A stretch of 64,000 nt of DNA from Flavobacterium sp. ASW18X (GCF_005144745.1 NZ_SWKK01000004.1:124001-188000), one strand, 5' to 3'; shown: positions 27,063 to 38,061, counted from the first letter of the stretch. Notes: a model not told the origin generated them from the sequence alone. Translations and numbers: made by a program.

Positions 27063-27775
27063 GCATTAGACCATTTGGCGCACATGCCGTTTTAATAGAA
27101 TGGGAGCATCTGGTGTCCAGAGCTATTCTAAACCAATGTATAACCCTTGAACGGGAATTGAGAAATAGTTTTAGCGGAATGTGGGAATTTGTGCCAGCCT
27201 ATAATTCACTCACTTTAATTTATAATGGAACGGAAGCATTTCAATTCGAAACGATAGCTTCAAAAATTAAATACACATATAATAGCTTAGAGCAAGTTGC
27301 AAATCGAGATAATGTGCTTTGGACATTACCAGTTTGCTATGATGATGAATTTAGCATAGATATGGAAAATGTTATTCAACGGCTGGGGTATAACAAATCA
27401 GAAATAATAAAATTGCATACGGAGTCTATTTATGATGTTTATGGCATTGGTTTTTTACCGGGTTTTATGTATTTAGGTGGATTGCCAGAAGTTCTTGAAA
27501 TTCCAAGAAGGAAACACCCTAGACAAAAAGTGGCCAAAGGAGCTGTGGGTTTGGCAAGTAAACAAACAGGTATATACCCGCAAGAATCCCCAGGAGGTTG
27601 GAATATTATTGGCAATTGTCCTGTTTCTTTATTTGAAATTGAAAAGGAACAACCTTGTTTTGTATCTGTGGGTGATAGGGTTCAATTTAAGGCGATAGAA
27701 AAATCAGAATACGATTTAATCAAGATTCAAGTAGAAGTAGGCATATACAAACCAGAAAAACAAGAAGGAGTATGA
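27041..27775 (+). CDS. pxpB: 5-oxoprolinase subunit PxpB (KipI family)
   Basis: 244 residues, the KipI/AHS1 fold. The block SIYDVYGIGFLPGFMYLGGLPE (about 127-150) and PRRKHPRQKVAKGAVGLA plus ESPGGWNIIGN are family hallmarks. KipI in B. subtilis was first known as a KinA inhibitor, but with its partner it forms the ATP-dependent part of 5-oxoprolinase. Overlaps pxpA by 22 and pxpC by 4 bases, so the subunits are translationally coupled. Confidence 0.95.
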   Translation: MESEYPISIRPFGAHAVLIEWEHLVSRAILNQCITLERELRNSFSGMWEFVPAYNSLTLIYNGTEAFQFETIASKIKYTYNSLEQVANRDNVLWTLPVCYDDEFSIDMENVIQRLGYNKSEIIKLHTESIYDVYGIGFLPGFMYLGGLPEVLEIPRRKHPRQKVAKGAVGLASKQTGIYPQESPGGWNIIGNCPVSLFEIEKEQPCFVSVGDRVQFKAIEKSEYDLIKIQVEVGIYKPEKQEGV

Positions 27776-28608
27776 TTAAAGTGCTGAAACCTGGTTTATA
27801 CACTTCTTTACAAGATAAGGGTCGTTTTGGATATAGAAATAAAGGTGTACCCGTTTCTGGGGCTATGGATTCTATCGCTTTTGAACAAGTGAATATGCTT
27901 TTAGGGAATTCAGAAGAAGCTACTCTTATAGAAATTACAATGACAGGGCCAACACTACAATTTTATGCACCTACATATATCTGTATTGGCGGAGCAAACA
28001 TGTCGGCTACCTTGAATAAAGTTTCCATAGAAAATTATAAGGTATATCAAGTAAGTGAAGGCGATGTTATTGCTTTCGGACGACTCATTGATGGATTTAG
28101 AGGATATCTAGGGGTTAAAAATGGTTTTGATTCTGCTGTAAAATTGGGTAGCCGTTCTCAGTACTATCCTATTACAGAAATATCTAGATTAGAAGCTAAT
28201 ACAGAATTGCCATTTAAAGCGTATGAGAAAGGTTGGGAAGTTCCAATAGTAAAAATAGATACAAATTATCTAAATACGCCTATTTTAGAGGTTAGTAAAG
28301 GACCAGAATTCCGTTTGTTAACAGATAAACAATTAGAGCAATTGTTTAGTAAAACGTTCGCTTTAGCAAAAGAGAACAATAGAATGGCTTATCAATTAGA
28401 AGAAGCTATACACCCACACGAACATTCAATTTTAACCGCCGCTACACTACCTGGTACGGTACAACTAACTCCTGCTGGCAAGCTTATTATTTTAATGAAA
28501 GATGGGCAAACAACTGGTGGTTATCCTAGAGTATTACAGTTGTCTGAGCTAGCAATTTGCGTACTAGCTCAGAAAAAGTATGGAGATAGTATCACTTTTA
28601 AACTATAA
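27772..28608 (+). CDS. pxpC: 5-oxoprolinase subunit PxpC (biotin-dependent carboxylase-like, KipA/AHS2)
   Basis: 278 residues. LKPGLYTSLQDKGRFGYRNKGVPVSGAMD at the N terminus and MKDGQTTGGYPRVLQLSELAI near the C terminus (about 243-264) are the AHS2 signatures. It pairs with PxpB. The gene ends the operon; its last 11 bases overlap the convergent nitroreductase gene, and no terminator is visible between the two. Confidence 0.95.
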   Translation: MIKVLKPGLYTSLQDKGRFGYRNKGVPVSGAMDSIAFEQVNMLLGNSEEATLIEITMTGPTLQFYAPTYICIGGANMSATLNKVSIENYKVYQVSEGDVIAFGRLIDGFRGYLGVKNGFDSAVKLGSRSQYYPITEISRLEANTELPFKAYEKGWEVPIVKIDTNYLNTPILEVSKGPEFRLLTDKQLEQLFSKTFALAKENNRMAYQLEEAIHPHEHSILTAATLPGTVQLTPAGKLIILMKDGQTTGGYPRVLQLSELAICVLAQKKYGDSITFKL

Positions 28609-29323
28609 AATGCACGTCGGAAAATGGCACTCTAAATCGTGGCCCGTAGATTCCGTTATCATCTCTAACACCACAACCTATAACCATATTTATTTCAGCA
28701 CCGCTTGGTAGATTTAAAATCTGTTTAACTTTAATACTGTCAAAACCTTCCATGGGGCAGGTGTCATAGCCCACAGCTGCCATTCCTGTCATAAAATTTT
28801 GGGCCGCTAAAGCAGCACTTTTATGCGCAACAATACGCATATCAGATTTTCGCACTTGTCGGTATACAGGTTTAAAAAGGCCTATAACATTAAAGACTAA
28901 ATATTTTAATAATCCTAATATTCCCAGAAAGTCAACGTACACAGTAGGGATTAATTTGCGGTAATAGTTAAGAGCAAACTTTTCTCTTGAGGTGTATTCA
29001 CTTTCTTTTTTATTACCGTAAGCTTCCTCTAAAAAATTAATATTCGCTTGTACACGTTTTTTCCATAAATCTTTTCTTGCAACCACAACAAGTAGACGTT
29101 CTGCTGTTTTTGCAGCATTTTGTCCTAGGCAAGCCGCAGTCATTTCTTCTAAAGTCTTACTGTTTCTAACTTCATAAAACTCCCATAACTGCAAATTACT
29201 GCTGGTAGGTGCTAAAGTCGCATTCTTTATGCAAGAAGCTACTGTTTCATCATTCAATTTCTCATCCTTAAATACACGAACGGAACGTCTATACGCTACC
29301 GCTTCGGAAAAGGTTTTTTCCAT
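28598..29323 (-). CDS. Nitroreductase family FMN protein
   Basis: 241 residues. AVAYRRSVRVFKDEKL is the FMN phosphate-binding start of the family, ATLAPTSSNLQLWEFYEV the second flavin block, and AALAAQNFMTGMAAVGYDTCPMEGFD the conserved helix near residue 170-195. Such proteins reduce nitro compounds, quinones or flavins with NAD(P)H. It stands alone, convergent and overlapping by 11 bases with pxpC. Its substrate is unknown. Confidence 0.9.
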   Translation of the reverse strand: MEKTFSEAVAYRRSVRVFKDEKLNDETVASCIKNATLAPTSSNLQLWEFYEVRNSKTLEEMTAACLGQNAAKTAERLLVVVARKDLWKKRVQANINFLEEAYGNKKESEYTSREKFALNYYRKLIPTVYVDFLGILGLLKYLVFNVIGLFKPVYRQVRKSDMRIVAHKSAALAAQNFMTGMAAVGYDTCPMEGFDSIKVKQILNLPSGAEINMVIGCGVRDDNGIYGPRFRVPFSDVHFIV

Positions 29324-29544
29324 GTCATCATTTTAAAGCTGCAAAGAACGGTAATCATTAAGGATTATAAAAAAACTTGATGCCAGAGACCTTTGGTTTT
29401 TATATCCATAATGCTAAATAAAAACTTTATGAATTAGTTGAATATGATATTTAAAAACAACTTAAATAACTGTATATCAGATTACTATTATATTTTGACT
29501 TGCACTGGGGCTAAACACAATGATAGTGTTAAAATTCTAAGGTG

Positions 29545-29566
29545 TATCAAACATATATCTTTGATA
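29545..29566 (+). promoter_or_regulatory. Promoter and operator-like dyad of the ilv operon
   Basis: TATCTTTG at 29556-29563 matches TAnnTTTG and lies 50 bp before the ilvD ATG. It is overlapped by an inverted repeat, TATCAAA (29545-29551) and TTTGATA (29560-29566), spaced 8 bp. A regulator bound there would block the -7 region. No good -33 element was seen, and the regulator is unknown. Confidence 0.45.
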
Positions 29567-29613
29567 TTCGAAATAAAATGCAATAAAAAGACCTTTTTTA
29601 GGAAAATATACTA

Positions 29614-31290
29614 ATGGAATTAAATAAGTACAGTAAAAACGTAACGCAAGACCCAACTCAACCGGCAGCACAGGCCATGTTGTATGCTCTCGGCTTAACG
29701 GAAGAAGATTTAAAAAAGCCATTTATTGGGATAGGCAGTACAGGATACGAAGGTAATCCCTGTAATATGCACCTAAATGAACTAGCCAAACATGTAAAAT
29801 CTGGTGTGCAGTCTAAAGATTTAGTGGGACTTATTTTCAACAGTATTGGGGTTAGTGATGGTATTTCTATGGGAACGTATGGAATGCGCTATTCACTTCC
29901 ATCTAGAGATTTAATTGCAGATTCTATGGAGACTGTTGTTCAGGCCATGAATTATGATGGTTTGGTTACTGTTGTTGGTTGCGATAAAAATATGCCGGGC
30001 GCTCTAATGGGGATGATTCGTTTAAATAGACCTTCTATATTATTATATGGTGGCACTATAGCCTCAGGTTGTCATAAAGACAAAAAATTAGACATTGTTT
30101 CTGCTTTTGAGGCATGGGGAGAGAAGGTAGCTGGTTCTATTGATGAAAAAGAATACAAATCAGTAATACAAAAAGCGTGTCCGGGTGCAGGTGCATGCGG
30201 CGGTATGTATACGGCAAACACCATGGCATCGGCTATAGAGGTATTGGGAATGTCTTTGCCTTATAGTTCTTCTAATCCGGCGGTAGGTTCGCAAAAAAAT
30301 AATGATGGTAAGGCAACAGGGGAAGCGATGCGCTACCTTATTGAAAATGACATTAAACCTTTAGACATCATCACTAAAAAGTCTTTGGAGAATGCCGTAC
30401 GACTCATAACCGTACTTGGTGGTTCTACCAATGCGGTATTGCACTTTTTGGCAATCGCAAAAGCTGCGGAGATAGATTTTACTTTAGACGACTTTCAACG
30501 CATTAGCGATACCACTCCGTTTTTAGCAGATTTAAAGCCAAGTGGTAAGTATTCTATGGAAGACTTGCACAACGTAGGGGGTGTACCTGGAGTAATCAAG
30601 TTTATGCTAGAAAATAACATGTTACACGGCGATTGTTTAACCGTAACCGGGAAAACATTGGCAGAGAATATGAAAGATGTTCCAGGCTTACATGACGGAC
30701 AAGATGTAGTTCATGGTCTGGACAATCCTATTAAAGAAACAGGACATTTAAGAATTTTATACGGTAACCTGGCAGAATTAGGTTCCGTAGCTAAAATTAC
30801 AGGTAAAGAAGGGTTGCATTTCTCCGGTCCCGCAAAAGTCTTTAATGGCGAATTTGAGGCTAATGCGGGAATCCGCGATGGCTTGGTAAAAAAAGGTAAT
30901 GTTGTGGTTATCCGTTATGAAGGTCCTCAAGGTGGTCCAGGTATGCCAGAAATGCTAAAACCTACAGCAGCTATTATGGGTGCTGGGCTAGGTAAAGATG
31001 TAGCATTGATTACTGATGGTAGATTCTCTGGTGGTACGCACGGTTTTGTGGTAGGGCATATTGCCCCAGAGGCACAAGAAGGTGGTAACATTGCTTTGGT
31101 AGAAGACGGCGATATAATCACCATAGATGCCGAGGCAAACACCATTTCTGTGGCAATTTCCGATGAAGAAATGGCAAAAAGGAAAGCCAAATGGGCTGCT
31201 CCAGATTTAAAAGTGAGAAAAGGAAGTTTGTATAAATATGCTAAAACAGTTTCGTCTGCCTCTAAAGGCTGTGTAACTGACGCCCTTTAA
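29614..31290 (+). CDS. ilvD: Dihydroxy-acid dehydratase
   Basis: 558 residues. Iron-sulfur cysteines in [22 protein letters not shown] and [16 protein letters not shown], and the C-terminal [21 protein letters not shown], identify IlvD, which dehydrates dihydroxy-isovalerate and dihydroxy-methylvalerate to the 2-oxo acids of valine and isoleucine. It is the first gene of ilvD-ilvB-ilvN-ilvC; spacing to ilvB is 11 bp. A 56-codon reading frame upstream (29444-29614) ends TAA overlapping the ilvD ATG as TAATG. Confidence 0.97.
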   Translation: MELNKYSKNVTQDPTQPAAQAMLYALGLTEEDLKKPFIGIGSTGYEGNPCNMHLNELAKHVKSGVQSKDLVGLIFNSIGVSDGISMGTYGMRYSLPSRDLIADSMETVVQAMNYDGLVTVVGCDKNMPGALMGMIRLNRPSILLYGGTIASGCHKDKKLDIVSAFEAWGEKVAGSIDEKEYKSVIQKACPGAGACGGMYTANTMASAIEVLGMSLPYSSSNPAVGSQKNNDGKATGEAMRYLIENDIKPLDIITKKSLENAVRLITVLGGSTNAVLHFLAIAKAAEIDFTLDDFQRISDTTPFLADLKPSGKYSMEDLHNVGGVPGVIKFMLENNMLHGDCLTVTGKTLAENMKDVPGLHDGQDVVHGLDNPIKETGHLRILYGNLAELGSVAKITGKEGLHFSGPAKVFNGEFEANAGIRDGLVKKGNVVVIRYEGPQGGPGMPEMLKPTAAIMGAGLGKDVALITDGRFSGGTHGFVVGHIAPEAQEGGNIALVEDGDIITIDAEANTISVAISDEEMAKRKAKWAAPDLKVRKGSLYKYAKTVSSASKGCVTDAL

Positions 31291-31301
31291 AAAAAAGGTT
31301 T

Positions 31302-33035
31302 ATGGAAACATTAAAAGCAACAGAAGATAAATCAGCAAAACAAAAAAGCATGAGAGTTACAGGTGCAGAGGCTATAATTCATTGTTTGCTGGCAGAAGGT
31401 GTAGATTTAATTTATGGGTATCCAGGAGGGGCTATAATGCCTGTGTATGACGAGTTGTACAAGTTCCAAGATAAACTTACCCATATTCTTACACGCCACG
31501 AACAAGGTGCTACGCATGCCGCGCAAGGGTATGCAAGAGTAAGTGGTAAAGTAGGGGTGGCAATGGCTACTTCGGGACCAGGGGCAACCAATTTGGTCAC
31601 CGGGTTGGCAGATGCACAAATAGATTCAACACCAATGGTTTGTATTACGGGCCAGGTTCCCAGGCATTTATTGGGTTCTGATGCTTTTCAAGAAACAGAT
31701 ATTGTTGGTATTTCTACACCTGTTACAAAGTGGAACTATCAAATTACCAAGGCGTCTGAGATTCCAGAAATTTTGGCAAAGGCATTTTATATAGCACGTT
31801 CTGGTAGACCAGGACCTGTATTAGTAGATATTACTAAGAATGCTCAGTTTGATGAAATTGATTTTACGTATGAAAAATGTACCGGCGTACGTAGCTATAC
31901 ACCTGTAAGTGAGCCAGACGAAAATGCCATTTCTGCCGCGGCAGAACTTATCAATTCGGCTAAAAAGCCCATGATAGTTTTTGGGCAGGGCGTAATTCTT
32001 GGAGAGGCAGAAGAAGAATTAAAACGATTGGTAGAAAAAGCAGGTATTCCTGCAGCCTGGACTATCATGGGACTTTCTGCAATGGATACCGAACATCCGC
32101 TTAACGTAGGTATGGTGGGTATGCACGGTAATTACGGTCCTAATGTGTTAACCAATGAGTGCGATTTGTTAGTTGCTATTGGGATGCGTTTTGATGACCG
32201 GGTTACGGGTAGCTTAGATACCTATGCCAAACAAGCCAAGGTTATCCATTTTGAGATAGACCCAGCAGAAATCAATAAAAATGTTAAGGCAGATGTAGCG
32301 GTTTTAGGAGATTGTAAAGCGTCCTTAAAATTGTTATTACCAAAGGTAAAAGAGAACTCACACGAGGCATGGAAAGCGGAGTTTGATAAAAAATACCAAG
32401 AAGAATTTGAAGCGGTAATTAAGAACGATATTCATCCAACCAAACCTGGTCTAACCATGGGAGAGGTGATAGAAGGAATAAATATAGCTTCGGACCAAAA
32501 AGCGGTTGTGGTTACCGATGTGGGGCAACACCAAATGATAGGCTGTCGCTATGCTAAATTCCGTCAAAGTAAAAGCAACATTACTTCTGGTGGTTTGGGT
32601 ACTATGGGTTTTGCGCTACCAGCAGCCATAGGTGCTAAAATGGGAGCTCCAGAGCGTCCTGTGGTAGCAATTATTGGTGATGGCGGTTACCAAATGACCA
32701 TTCAAGAATTGGGTGTCATTTTTCAGCATAATGTGGGCGTTAAAATTGTGGTACTTAATAACAATCACCTAGGTATGGTGCGTCAATGGCAAGAATTGTT
32801 TTTTGACAAGCGATATGCTTCTACGGTAATGACTAATCCTGACTTCGTGAAAATAGCGGAAGGGTATCACATTAAATCGAACCGAATAGAAGAGAGAAAA
32901 GATTTAGAAGCGGGTATCAAGGAAATGATGGAGTATGATGGTCCGTATTTCTTGGAGGTTGTGGTGGAACAAGAGGATAACGTTTTTCCTATGATTCCTT
33001 CTGGTGCATCCGTATCTGATATTCGTTTAAAATAA
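31302..33035 (+). CDS. ilvB: Acetolactate synthase large (catalytic) subunit
   Basis: 577 residues of the ThDP-dependent fold. Catalytic Glu lies in LTRHEQGATHAAQGYARVSG (about 65-84), the FAD/linker domain in the centre, and the ThDP motif GDGGYQMTIQELG followed by NNNHLGMVRQWQ at the C-terminal third. It condenses two pyruvates, or pyruvate and 2-oxobutyrate, as the first common step of valine, leucine and isoleucine synthesis. The 12-bp gap to ilvN fits a shared transcript and complex. Confidence 0.97.
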   Translation: METLKATEDKSAKQKSMRVTGAEAIIHCLLAEGVDLIYGYPGGAIMPVYDELYKFQDKLTHILTRHEQGATHAAQGYARVSGKVGVAMATSGPGATNLVTGLADAQIDSTPMVCITGQVPRHLLGSDAFQETDIVGISTPVTKWNYQITKASEIPEILAKAFYIARSGRPGPVLVDITKNAQFDEIDFTYEKCTGVRSYTPVSEPDENAISAAAELINSAKKPMIVFGQGVILGEAEEELKRLVEKAGIPAAWTIMGLSAMDTEHPLNVGMVGMHGNYGPNVLTNECDLLVAIGMRFDDRVTGSLDTYAKQAKVIHFEIDPAEINKNVKADVAVLGDCKASLKLLLPKVKENSHEAWKAEFDKKYQEEFEAVIKNDIHPTKPGLTMGEVIEGINIASDQKAVVVTDVGQHQMIGCRYAKFRQSKSNITSGGLGTMGFALPAAIGAKMGAPERPVVAIIGDGGYQMTIQELGVIFQHNVGVKIVVLNNNHLGMVRQWQELFFDKRYASTVMTNPDFVKIAEGYHIKSNRIEERKDLEAGIKEMMEYDGPYFLEVVVEQEDNVFPMIPSGASVSDIRLK

Positions 33036-33047
33036 GAAAAGAATCCT

Positions 33048-33578
33048 ATGGAAAATCAATGGTTTACCATTTCGGTATATTCAGAAAATAGTGTTGGATT
33101 GTTAAATAGAATATCAGGAATATTCTTAAAGCGACACATTAATATAGAGAGCTTAAATGTTTCTAAATCAGAAATTGAGAATGTTTCTAAATTCACTATC
33201 GTTGTATTTACTACAGAAGATTGGACACGTAAAATTGTACAACAAATAGAAAAGCAGATAGAAGTTATAAAAGCCTTTTATCATACAGACGATGAAATAA
33301 TTTATCAGGAATCTGCCATCTTTAAAATAGATTCTGATTTGTTGTTTGATGAGCGTCAAATTCAGAATATAATTAAGGAGCATAATGCCACCATAGTTAC
33401 GGTAGCAAGAGACTTTTTTGTATTGGCTAAAACAGGTAGAAGAAATGAAATTGATGAAATGCACGATGCTTTTGAACCGTTCGGTATTTTACAATTTGTA
33501 CGTTCGGGTCGTATTTCCGTTTCTAAGGAAACCATGCCAATTTCCAATTTATTAGAAGAATTTCAATTGAATAACTAA
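33048..33578 (+). CDS. ilvN: Acetolactate synthase small (regulatory) subunit
   Basis: 176 residues. N-terminal ACT domain [35 protein letters not shown], the valine-binding region of IlvN/IlvH, then a C-terminal ACT-like half with [18 protein letters not shown] and [12 protein letters not shown]. It binds IlvB and confers feedback by valine. Length is typical of the IlvH-like long form. 26 bp precede ilvC. Confidence 0.95.
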   Translation: MENQWFTISVYSENSVGLLNRISGIFLKRHINIESLNVSKSEIENVSKFTIVVFTTEDWTRKIVQQIEKQIEVIKAFYHTDDEIIYQESAIFKIDSDLLFDERQIQNIIKEHNATIVTVARDFFVLAKTGRRNEIDEMHDAFEPFGILQFVRSGRISVSKETMPISNLLEEFQLNN

Positions 33579-33604
33579 AAGTAATACCAATAAACACGTA
33601 TAAA

Positions 33605-35080
33605 ATGACAAATTATTTTAATACACTATCGCTTCGTGACCAATTAACGCAATTGGGAAAATGCCGATTTATGGACACTCATGAATTTGCGAATGGTGTA
33701 TCTGCACTAAAAGGAAAGAAAATTGTAATTGTTGGTTGCGGAGCCCAAGGTTTAAATCAAGGTCTTAATATGAGAGATTCTGGTTTAGATGTATCTTATG
33801 CCTTAAGGGATGCAGCCATTAAAGAACAAAGACAATCGTATAAAAATGCTACGGAAAACAACTTTGTTTGTGGTACTTATGAAGAATTGATTCCTATTGC
33901 AGATGTAGTCATTAACCTTACGCCAGACAAGCAGCATACTAACGTAGTAAATGCGGTAATGCCTTTGATGAAGAAAGGCGCAACCTTGTCTTATTCTCAC
34001 GGCTTTAACATTGTAGAAGAAGGCATGCAGGTACGTGAAGATTTAACTGTAATCATGGTGGCACCTAAGTCTCCAGGATCAGAGGTTAGGGAAGAATACA
34101 AAAGAGGTTTTGGTGTGCCAACACTAATTGCGGTTCACCCAGAAAACGACCCAGAAGGTAAAGGGTTAGAACAGGCTAAAGCTTATGCAGCAGCAACGGG
34201 TGGCGATAGAGCAGGTGTGTTAGAGTCTTCTTTTGTTGCAGAGGTAAAGTCAGATTTAATGGGTGAGCAAACTATTCTATGTGGTTTGTTGCAAACAGGT
34301 TCTATCCTAAGCTTCGATTTAATGGTAGCTAAAGGCATAGATGCGGGTTATGCCTCAAAATTGATACAGTACGGTTGGGAAACCATCACAGAAGGTCTTA
34401 AGCAAGGTGGTATTACTAACATGATGGACCGTCTGTCTAATCCTGCTAAAATAAAAGCTTTTGACTTGGCGGAAGAGTTAAAAGAAATTATGCGTCCATT
34501 GTTCCAAAAGCATATGGATGATATTATGAGCGGTCATTTCTCCAAAACAATGATGGAAGATTGGACTAATGATGATAAAAACCTATTAACGTGGAGAGCA
34601 GAGACAGGCGAAACTAATTTTGAAAAAACTCCCGCAGGTGACATTGAAATAACTGAGCAGGAATTTTACGATAATGGAGTGTTAATGGTGGCGTTTGTAA
34701 AATCTGGTGTGGAATTGGCATTTGAAACCATGACTGAATCCGGAATTATTGCAGAATCTGCTTATTATGAATCGTTACACGAAACACCACTTATTGCGAA
34801 TACTATTGCACGTAAAAAGTTATTTGAAATGAATCGTGTAATCTCTGATACGGCAGAATACGGTTGTTATTTGTTTGATCATGCTTGTAAACCTTTGTTA
34901 GCGGATTTTATGAAAACCGTAGACACAGACGTAATTGGCAAGCCGTTTGCAGCGGGCCAAGGAAATGGTGTGGATAACCAACGATTAATTGCTGTAAACA
35001 AAGCCTTAAGAGAACACCCGGTAGAAGTAGTAGGAGCGCGTTTACGAGCCTCAATGACCGCAATGAAACCGATAGCTTAA
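33605..35080 (+). CDS. ilvC: Ketol-acid reductoisomerase, class II (long form)
   Basis: 491 residues, the length of class II enzymes such as E. coli IlvC, with a duplicated C-terminal knotted domain. NADPH-binding [22 protein letters not shown] (about 40-61) and [20 protein letters not shown] are visible; [14 protein letters not shown] carries the magnesium-binding Asp/Glu and a second block [23 protein letters not shown] follows. It isomerises and reduces acetolactate and acetohydroxybutyrate. A terminator follows at 35089, separating it from ilvA. Confidence 0.97.
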   Translation: MTNYFNTLSLRDQLTQLGKCRFMDTHEFANGVSALKGKKIVIVGCGAQGLNQGLNMRDSGLDVSYALRDAAIKEQRQSYKNATENNFVCGTYEELIPIADVVINLTPDKQHTNVVNAVMPLMKKGATLSYSHGFNIVEEGMQVREDLTVIMVAPKSPGSEVREEYKRGFGVPTLIAVHPENDPEGKGLEQAKAYAAATGGDRAGVLESSFVAEVKSDLMGEQTILCGLLQTGSILSFDLMVAKGIDAGYASKLIQYGWETITEGLKQGGITNMMDRLSNPAKIKAFDLAEELKEIMRPLFQKHMDDIMSGHFSKTMMEDWTNDDKNLLTWRAETGETNFEKTPAGDIEITEQEFYDNGVLMVAFVKSGVELAFETMTESGIIAESAYYESLHETPLIANTIARKKLFEMNRVISDTAEYGCYLFDHACKPLLADFMKTVDTDVIGKPFAAGQGNGVDNQRLIAVNKALREHPVEVVGARLRASMTAMKPIA

Positions 35081-35088
35081 AACAATAC

Positions 35089-35117
35089 AAGGCAGGTTTA
35101 AAACCTGCCTTTTTTTA
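35089..35117 (+). terminator. Intrinsic terminator after ilvC
   Basis: AAGGCAGGTTT (35089-35099) pairs with AAACCTGCCTT, followed by a run of T. It stands 9 bp after the ilvC stop and 14 bp before ilvA, so ilvA expression depends on read-through or a promoter within this short gap. Confidence 0.85.
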
Positions 35118-35130
35118 TATCTTTTTTTGA

Positions 35131-36396
35131 ATGAAAGAAGAAAGTAATACTTATGTTCCCAAAATAAGTGCAATACAGCAAGCTGCGATTACCATAAGTA
35201 GTATCGCAGAAGAAACACCTTTGCAAGAAAGTATACGGCTAAGCAAAGCACTTGGGGCTAATGTATTGTTAAAACGGGAAGACTTACAACGGGTACGTAG
35301 CTACAAAATTCGTGGTGCTTTCAATAAAATTCATTCACTTTCCAAAGAAGCATTGGAAAATGGAGTGGTTTGTGCCAGTGCGGGTAATCATGCACAGGGT
35401 GTAGCGTTTGCTTGTAGCCATCTTGGGGTTAAAGGAACCATCTACATGCCAGTGGTAACCCCAAAACAAAAGATAGACCAAACCAAAATGTTTGGTGGCG
35501 ATTGGGTTACCGTAGTTTTAAGCGGTGATACTTTTGATGATGCCTATCTGGCAGCCCAAAAAGAATGTGATGAGCAAGGTAAAACGTTTGTGCACCCATT
35601 TGACGACCCAAAGATTATAGAAGGACAAGCCACGGTTGGTTTAGAATTGCTCAACCAAACTAAAGTGCCTATAGATTATGTTTTTGTACCTGTTGGTGGT
35701 GGTGGTTTGGTGTCTGGTATCTGTTCGGTTTTTAAAGAGTTGTCTCCCAACACCCAGATAATCGGGGTAGAACCAGAAGGTGCTCCTTCCATGAAAAAAT
35801 CTATGGAGTTGGGTAATGTAACAGTACTTGAAGAAATTGATAAATTTATAGATGGCGCTGCGGTAAAGCGGGTAGGAACACTTAATTTTAATATCTGTAA
35901 ACAGCATTTAAGTCAGATGGTTACAGTGCCAGAAGGTTTGGTTTGCCAGACCATTTTAGACTTGTACAACAGGGATGCTATAGTGGTAGAACCTGCTGGT
36001 GCGTTAACTATTGCGGCATTGGGTCAATTTAGCGAGCGGTTAAAGGGTAAAAATGTGGTCTGTATAGTTAGTGGTAGTAACAATGATATTACTAGAACTG
36101 CAGAAATTAAAGAACGAGCGCTTTTATTTGGTAAGGTAAAACATTATTTTATTGTTCGTTTTCCGCAAAGACCTGGGGCATTAAAACAATTTGTGGCAGA
36201 TATTTTAGGGCCTACAGATGATATAACCCATTTTGAATACTCTAAAAAGTCTAGTAGGGAAGATGCACCGGCCGTTGTGGGTATAGAGTTGCAGTCGCCT
36301 TTAGACTTGGAGCCACTGATTAAACGTATGAAAGAAAATAACTTTTTTGGCGACTATTTAAATGACAAACCAGATTTGTTTCAATACTTGATTTAA
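35131..36396 (+). CDS. ilvA: Threonine ammonia-lyase (threonine dehydratase)
   Basis: 421 residues. PLP Lys in [13 protein letters not shown] (about 55-60), [12 protein letters not shown], and the glycine loop [11 protein letters not shown], fold-type II. It makes 2-oxobutyrate from threonine for isoleucine. The C terminus (about 330-421: [22 protein letters not shown]) has one ACT-like regulatory domain, as in the short biosynthetic form, rather than two. It follows the ilvDBNC genes over a terminator. Confidence 0.95.
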   Translation: MKEESNTYVPKISAIQQAAITISSIAEETPLQESIRLSKALGANVLLKREDLQRVRSYKIRGAFNKIHSLSKEALENGVVCASAGNHAQGVAFACSHLGVKGTIYMPVVTPKQKIDQTKMFGGDWVTVVLSGDTFDDAYLAAQKECDEQGKTFVHPFDDPKIIEGQATVGLELLNQTKVPIDYVFVPVGGGGLVSGICSVFKELSPNTQIIGVEPEGAPSMKKSMELGNVTVLEEIDKFIDGAAVKRVGTLNFNICKQHLSQMVTVPEGLVCQTILDLYNRDAIVVEPAGALTIAALGQFSERLKGKNVVCIVSGSNNDITRTAEIKERALLFGKVKHYFIVRFPQRPGALKQFVADILGPTDDITHFEYSKKSSREDAPAVVGIELQSPLDLEPLIKRMKENNFFGDYLNDKPDLFQYLI

Positions 36397-36442
36397 ACTT
36401 AAATCTAACTTAAAAAAGGGATTAAATACAAGAACACTTAGC

Positions 36443-38032
36443 ATGACAACAACACCACAAATTCCTGAAGAATTTCAAATAAAAGAACAAAAACACCAAA
36501 GACATTATTTAGTCAATGGTGAACTTAGAGCGTGGAATGGCGCTACAACAGAAGTTATTTCCACTATTTCTAGTACAGAAGATTACCAACCTACCATTTT
36601 AGGAAGTATCCCAGATATGGGAGAAAAAGAGGCTCTAGATGCATTAGATGCAGCTTTAAAAGCGTATGACCAAGGTCAGGGCTTGTGGCCTACCATGAAA
36701 GTAAAGGACCGTATTGAGTGTATGGAAACCTTTGTAAAAAAGATGGAGGCCAAAAGAGAAGAGGTAGTTAAACTTTTAATGTGGGAAATAGGGAAGTCTA
36801 AGCCCGATTCTTACAAAGAATTTGACCGTACCGTTGAATACATTTACGATACAATAGAAGATTACAAGCAGTTAGATCGAGACTCGGCTAAATTTCAAAA
36901 GCATGATGGTGTTTATGCGCACATACGCCGTGGACCTTTAGGAGTTGTATTGTGCTTGGGCCCTTACAATTATCCTTTAAACGAGACGTTTGCGCTATTA
37001 ATACCCGCGATAATCATGGGTAATACTACTATTTTTAAACCCGCAAAACATGGGGTTTTGTTAATAGCACCTTTGTTAGAAGCTTTTCAAAGTAGTTTTC
37101 CAAAAGGCGTGGTCAATATTCTTTTTGGAAGGGGTAGGGCAGTTGCTGCGCCAATTATGCAAACAGGAAAAGTAGACGTTTTGGCATTAATTGGTAATAG
37201 TAAATCGGCCAATGCATTGCAAGAGCAACATCCAAAAAGCAATAGGCTAAGATTAGTTTTGGGGCTCGAAGCTAAAAATCCGGCCATAGTGCTACCGGAT
37301 GCAAATATGGATTTAACGGTGAACGAAGTTATTGCTGGGACAACCTCATTTAACGGGCAACGGTGTACCGCTCTTAAAGTGGTTTATGTTCACGAAGAGG
37401 TTAAAGACGAATTTTTTGAGAAATATACCAAGGCTATCGATGCCCTAAAATTTGGTAATCCATGGGAAGATGGCGTTAAGCTTACGCCACTACCAGAACC
37501 TGGAAAACCAGATTATATTCAAGAATTAATTGATGACGCCGTAGCAAAAGGTGCTAAGATAATGAACGAAAAAGGCGGGCAGCGTTTTGATAATTACATT
37601 TGGCCAGCGGTATTGTATCCCGTAACAAAAGATATGCGTGTGTACCAAGAGGAGCAATTTGGACCAGTAGTACCCGTGTTGTCTTTCAAGGATATTTCTG
37701 AACCCTTAGATGATATGGCAGAATCTAATTACGGACAACAAGTGAGTCTATTTGGTAAAGACGTTTATACCTTATCGCCTTTAATTGATACATTGGCCAA
37801 CTTGGTTTGTAGGGTAAACCTAAACAGTTCTTGCCAACGCGGACCAGACGTGTACCCGTTTACAGGGAGAAAAGACTCTGCGCAAGCAACTTTGAGCGTG
37901 CACGATGCTTTACGTTCTTTTAGTATTAGAACGTTTGTTGCCTTTAAAGACAATGAGGTGAACAATGAAACAGTAGAGCAACTATTGGAAGCTAAGGTGA
38001 GCAACTTCTTAAGTACGGATTACATATTATAA
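36443..38032 (+). CDS. gapN: NADP-dependent glyceraldehyde-3-phosphate dehydrogenase (GapN-type)
   Basis: 529 residues, aldehyde dehydrogenase superfamily. General base Glu276 in GLEAKNP and catalytic Cys308 in [10 protein letters not shown], the form typical of Gap[20 protein letters not shown] and [11 protein letters not shown] are the cofactor-binding blocks. GapN oxidises glyceraldehyde 3-phosphate directly to 3-phosphoglycerate with NADP, giving NADPH without ATP. Many flavobacteria carry it. 46 bp after ilvA and followed by a terminator; linkage to the ilv genes may reflect NADPH demand of IlvC, which is inference. Confidence 0.92.
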   Translation: MTTTPQIPEEFQIKEQKHQRHYLVNGELRAWNGATTEVISTISSTEDYQPTILGSIPDMGEKEALDALDAALKAYDQGQGLWPTMKVKDRIECMETFVKKMEAKREEVVKLLMWEIGKSKPDSYKEFDRTVEYIYDTIEDYKQLDRDSAKFQKHDGVYAHIRRGPLGVVLCLGPYNYPLNETFALLIPAIIMGNTTIFKPAKHGVLLIAPLLEAFQSSFPKGVVNILFGRGRAVAAPIMQTGKVDVLALIGNSKSANALQEQHPKSNRLRLVLGLEAKNPAIVLPDANMDLTVNEVIAGTTSFNGQRCTALKVVYVHEEVKDEFFEKYTKAIDALKFGNPWEDGVKLTPLPEPGKPDYIQELIDDAVAKGAKIMNEKGGQRFDNYIWPAVLYPVTKDMRVYQEEQFGPVVPVLSFKDISEPLDDMAESNYGQQVSLFGKDVYTLSPLIDTLANLVCRVNLNSSCQRGPDVYPFTGRKDSAQATLSVHDALRSFSIRTFVAFKDNEVNNETVEQLLEAKVSNFLSTDYIL

Positions 38033-38061
38033 TTGCAATTAACTAGAATTAAAACTGTGCG

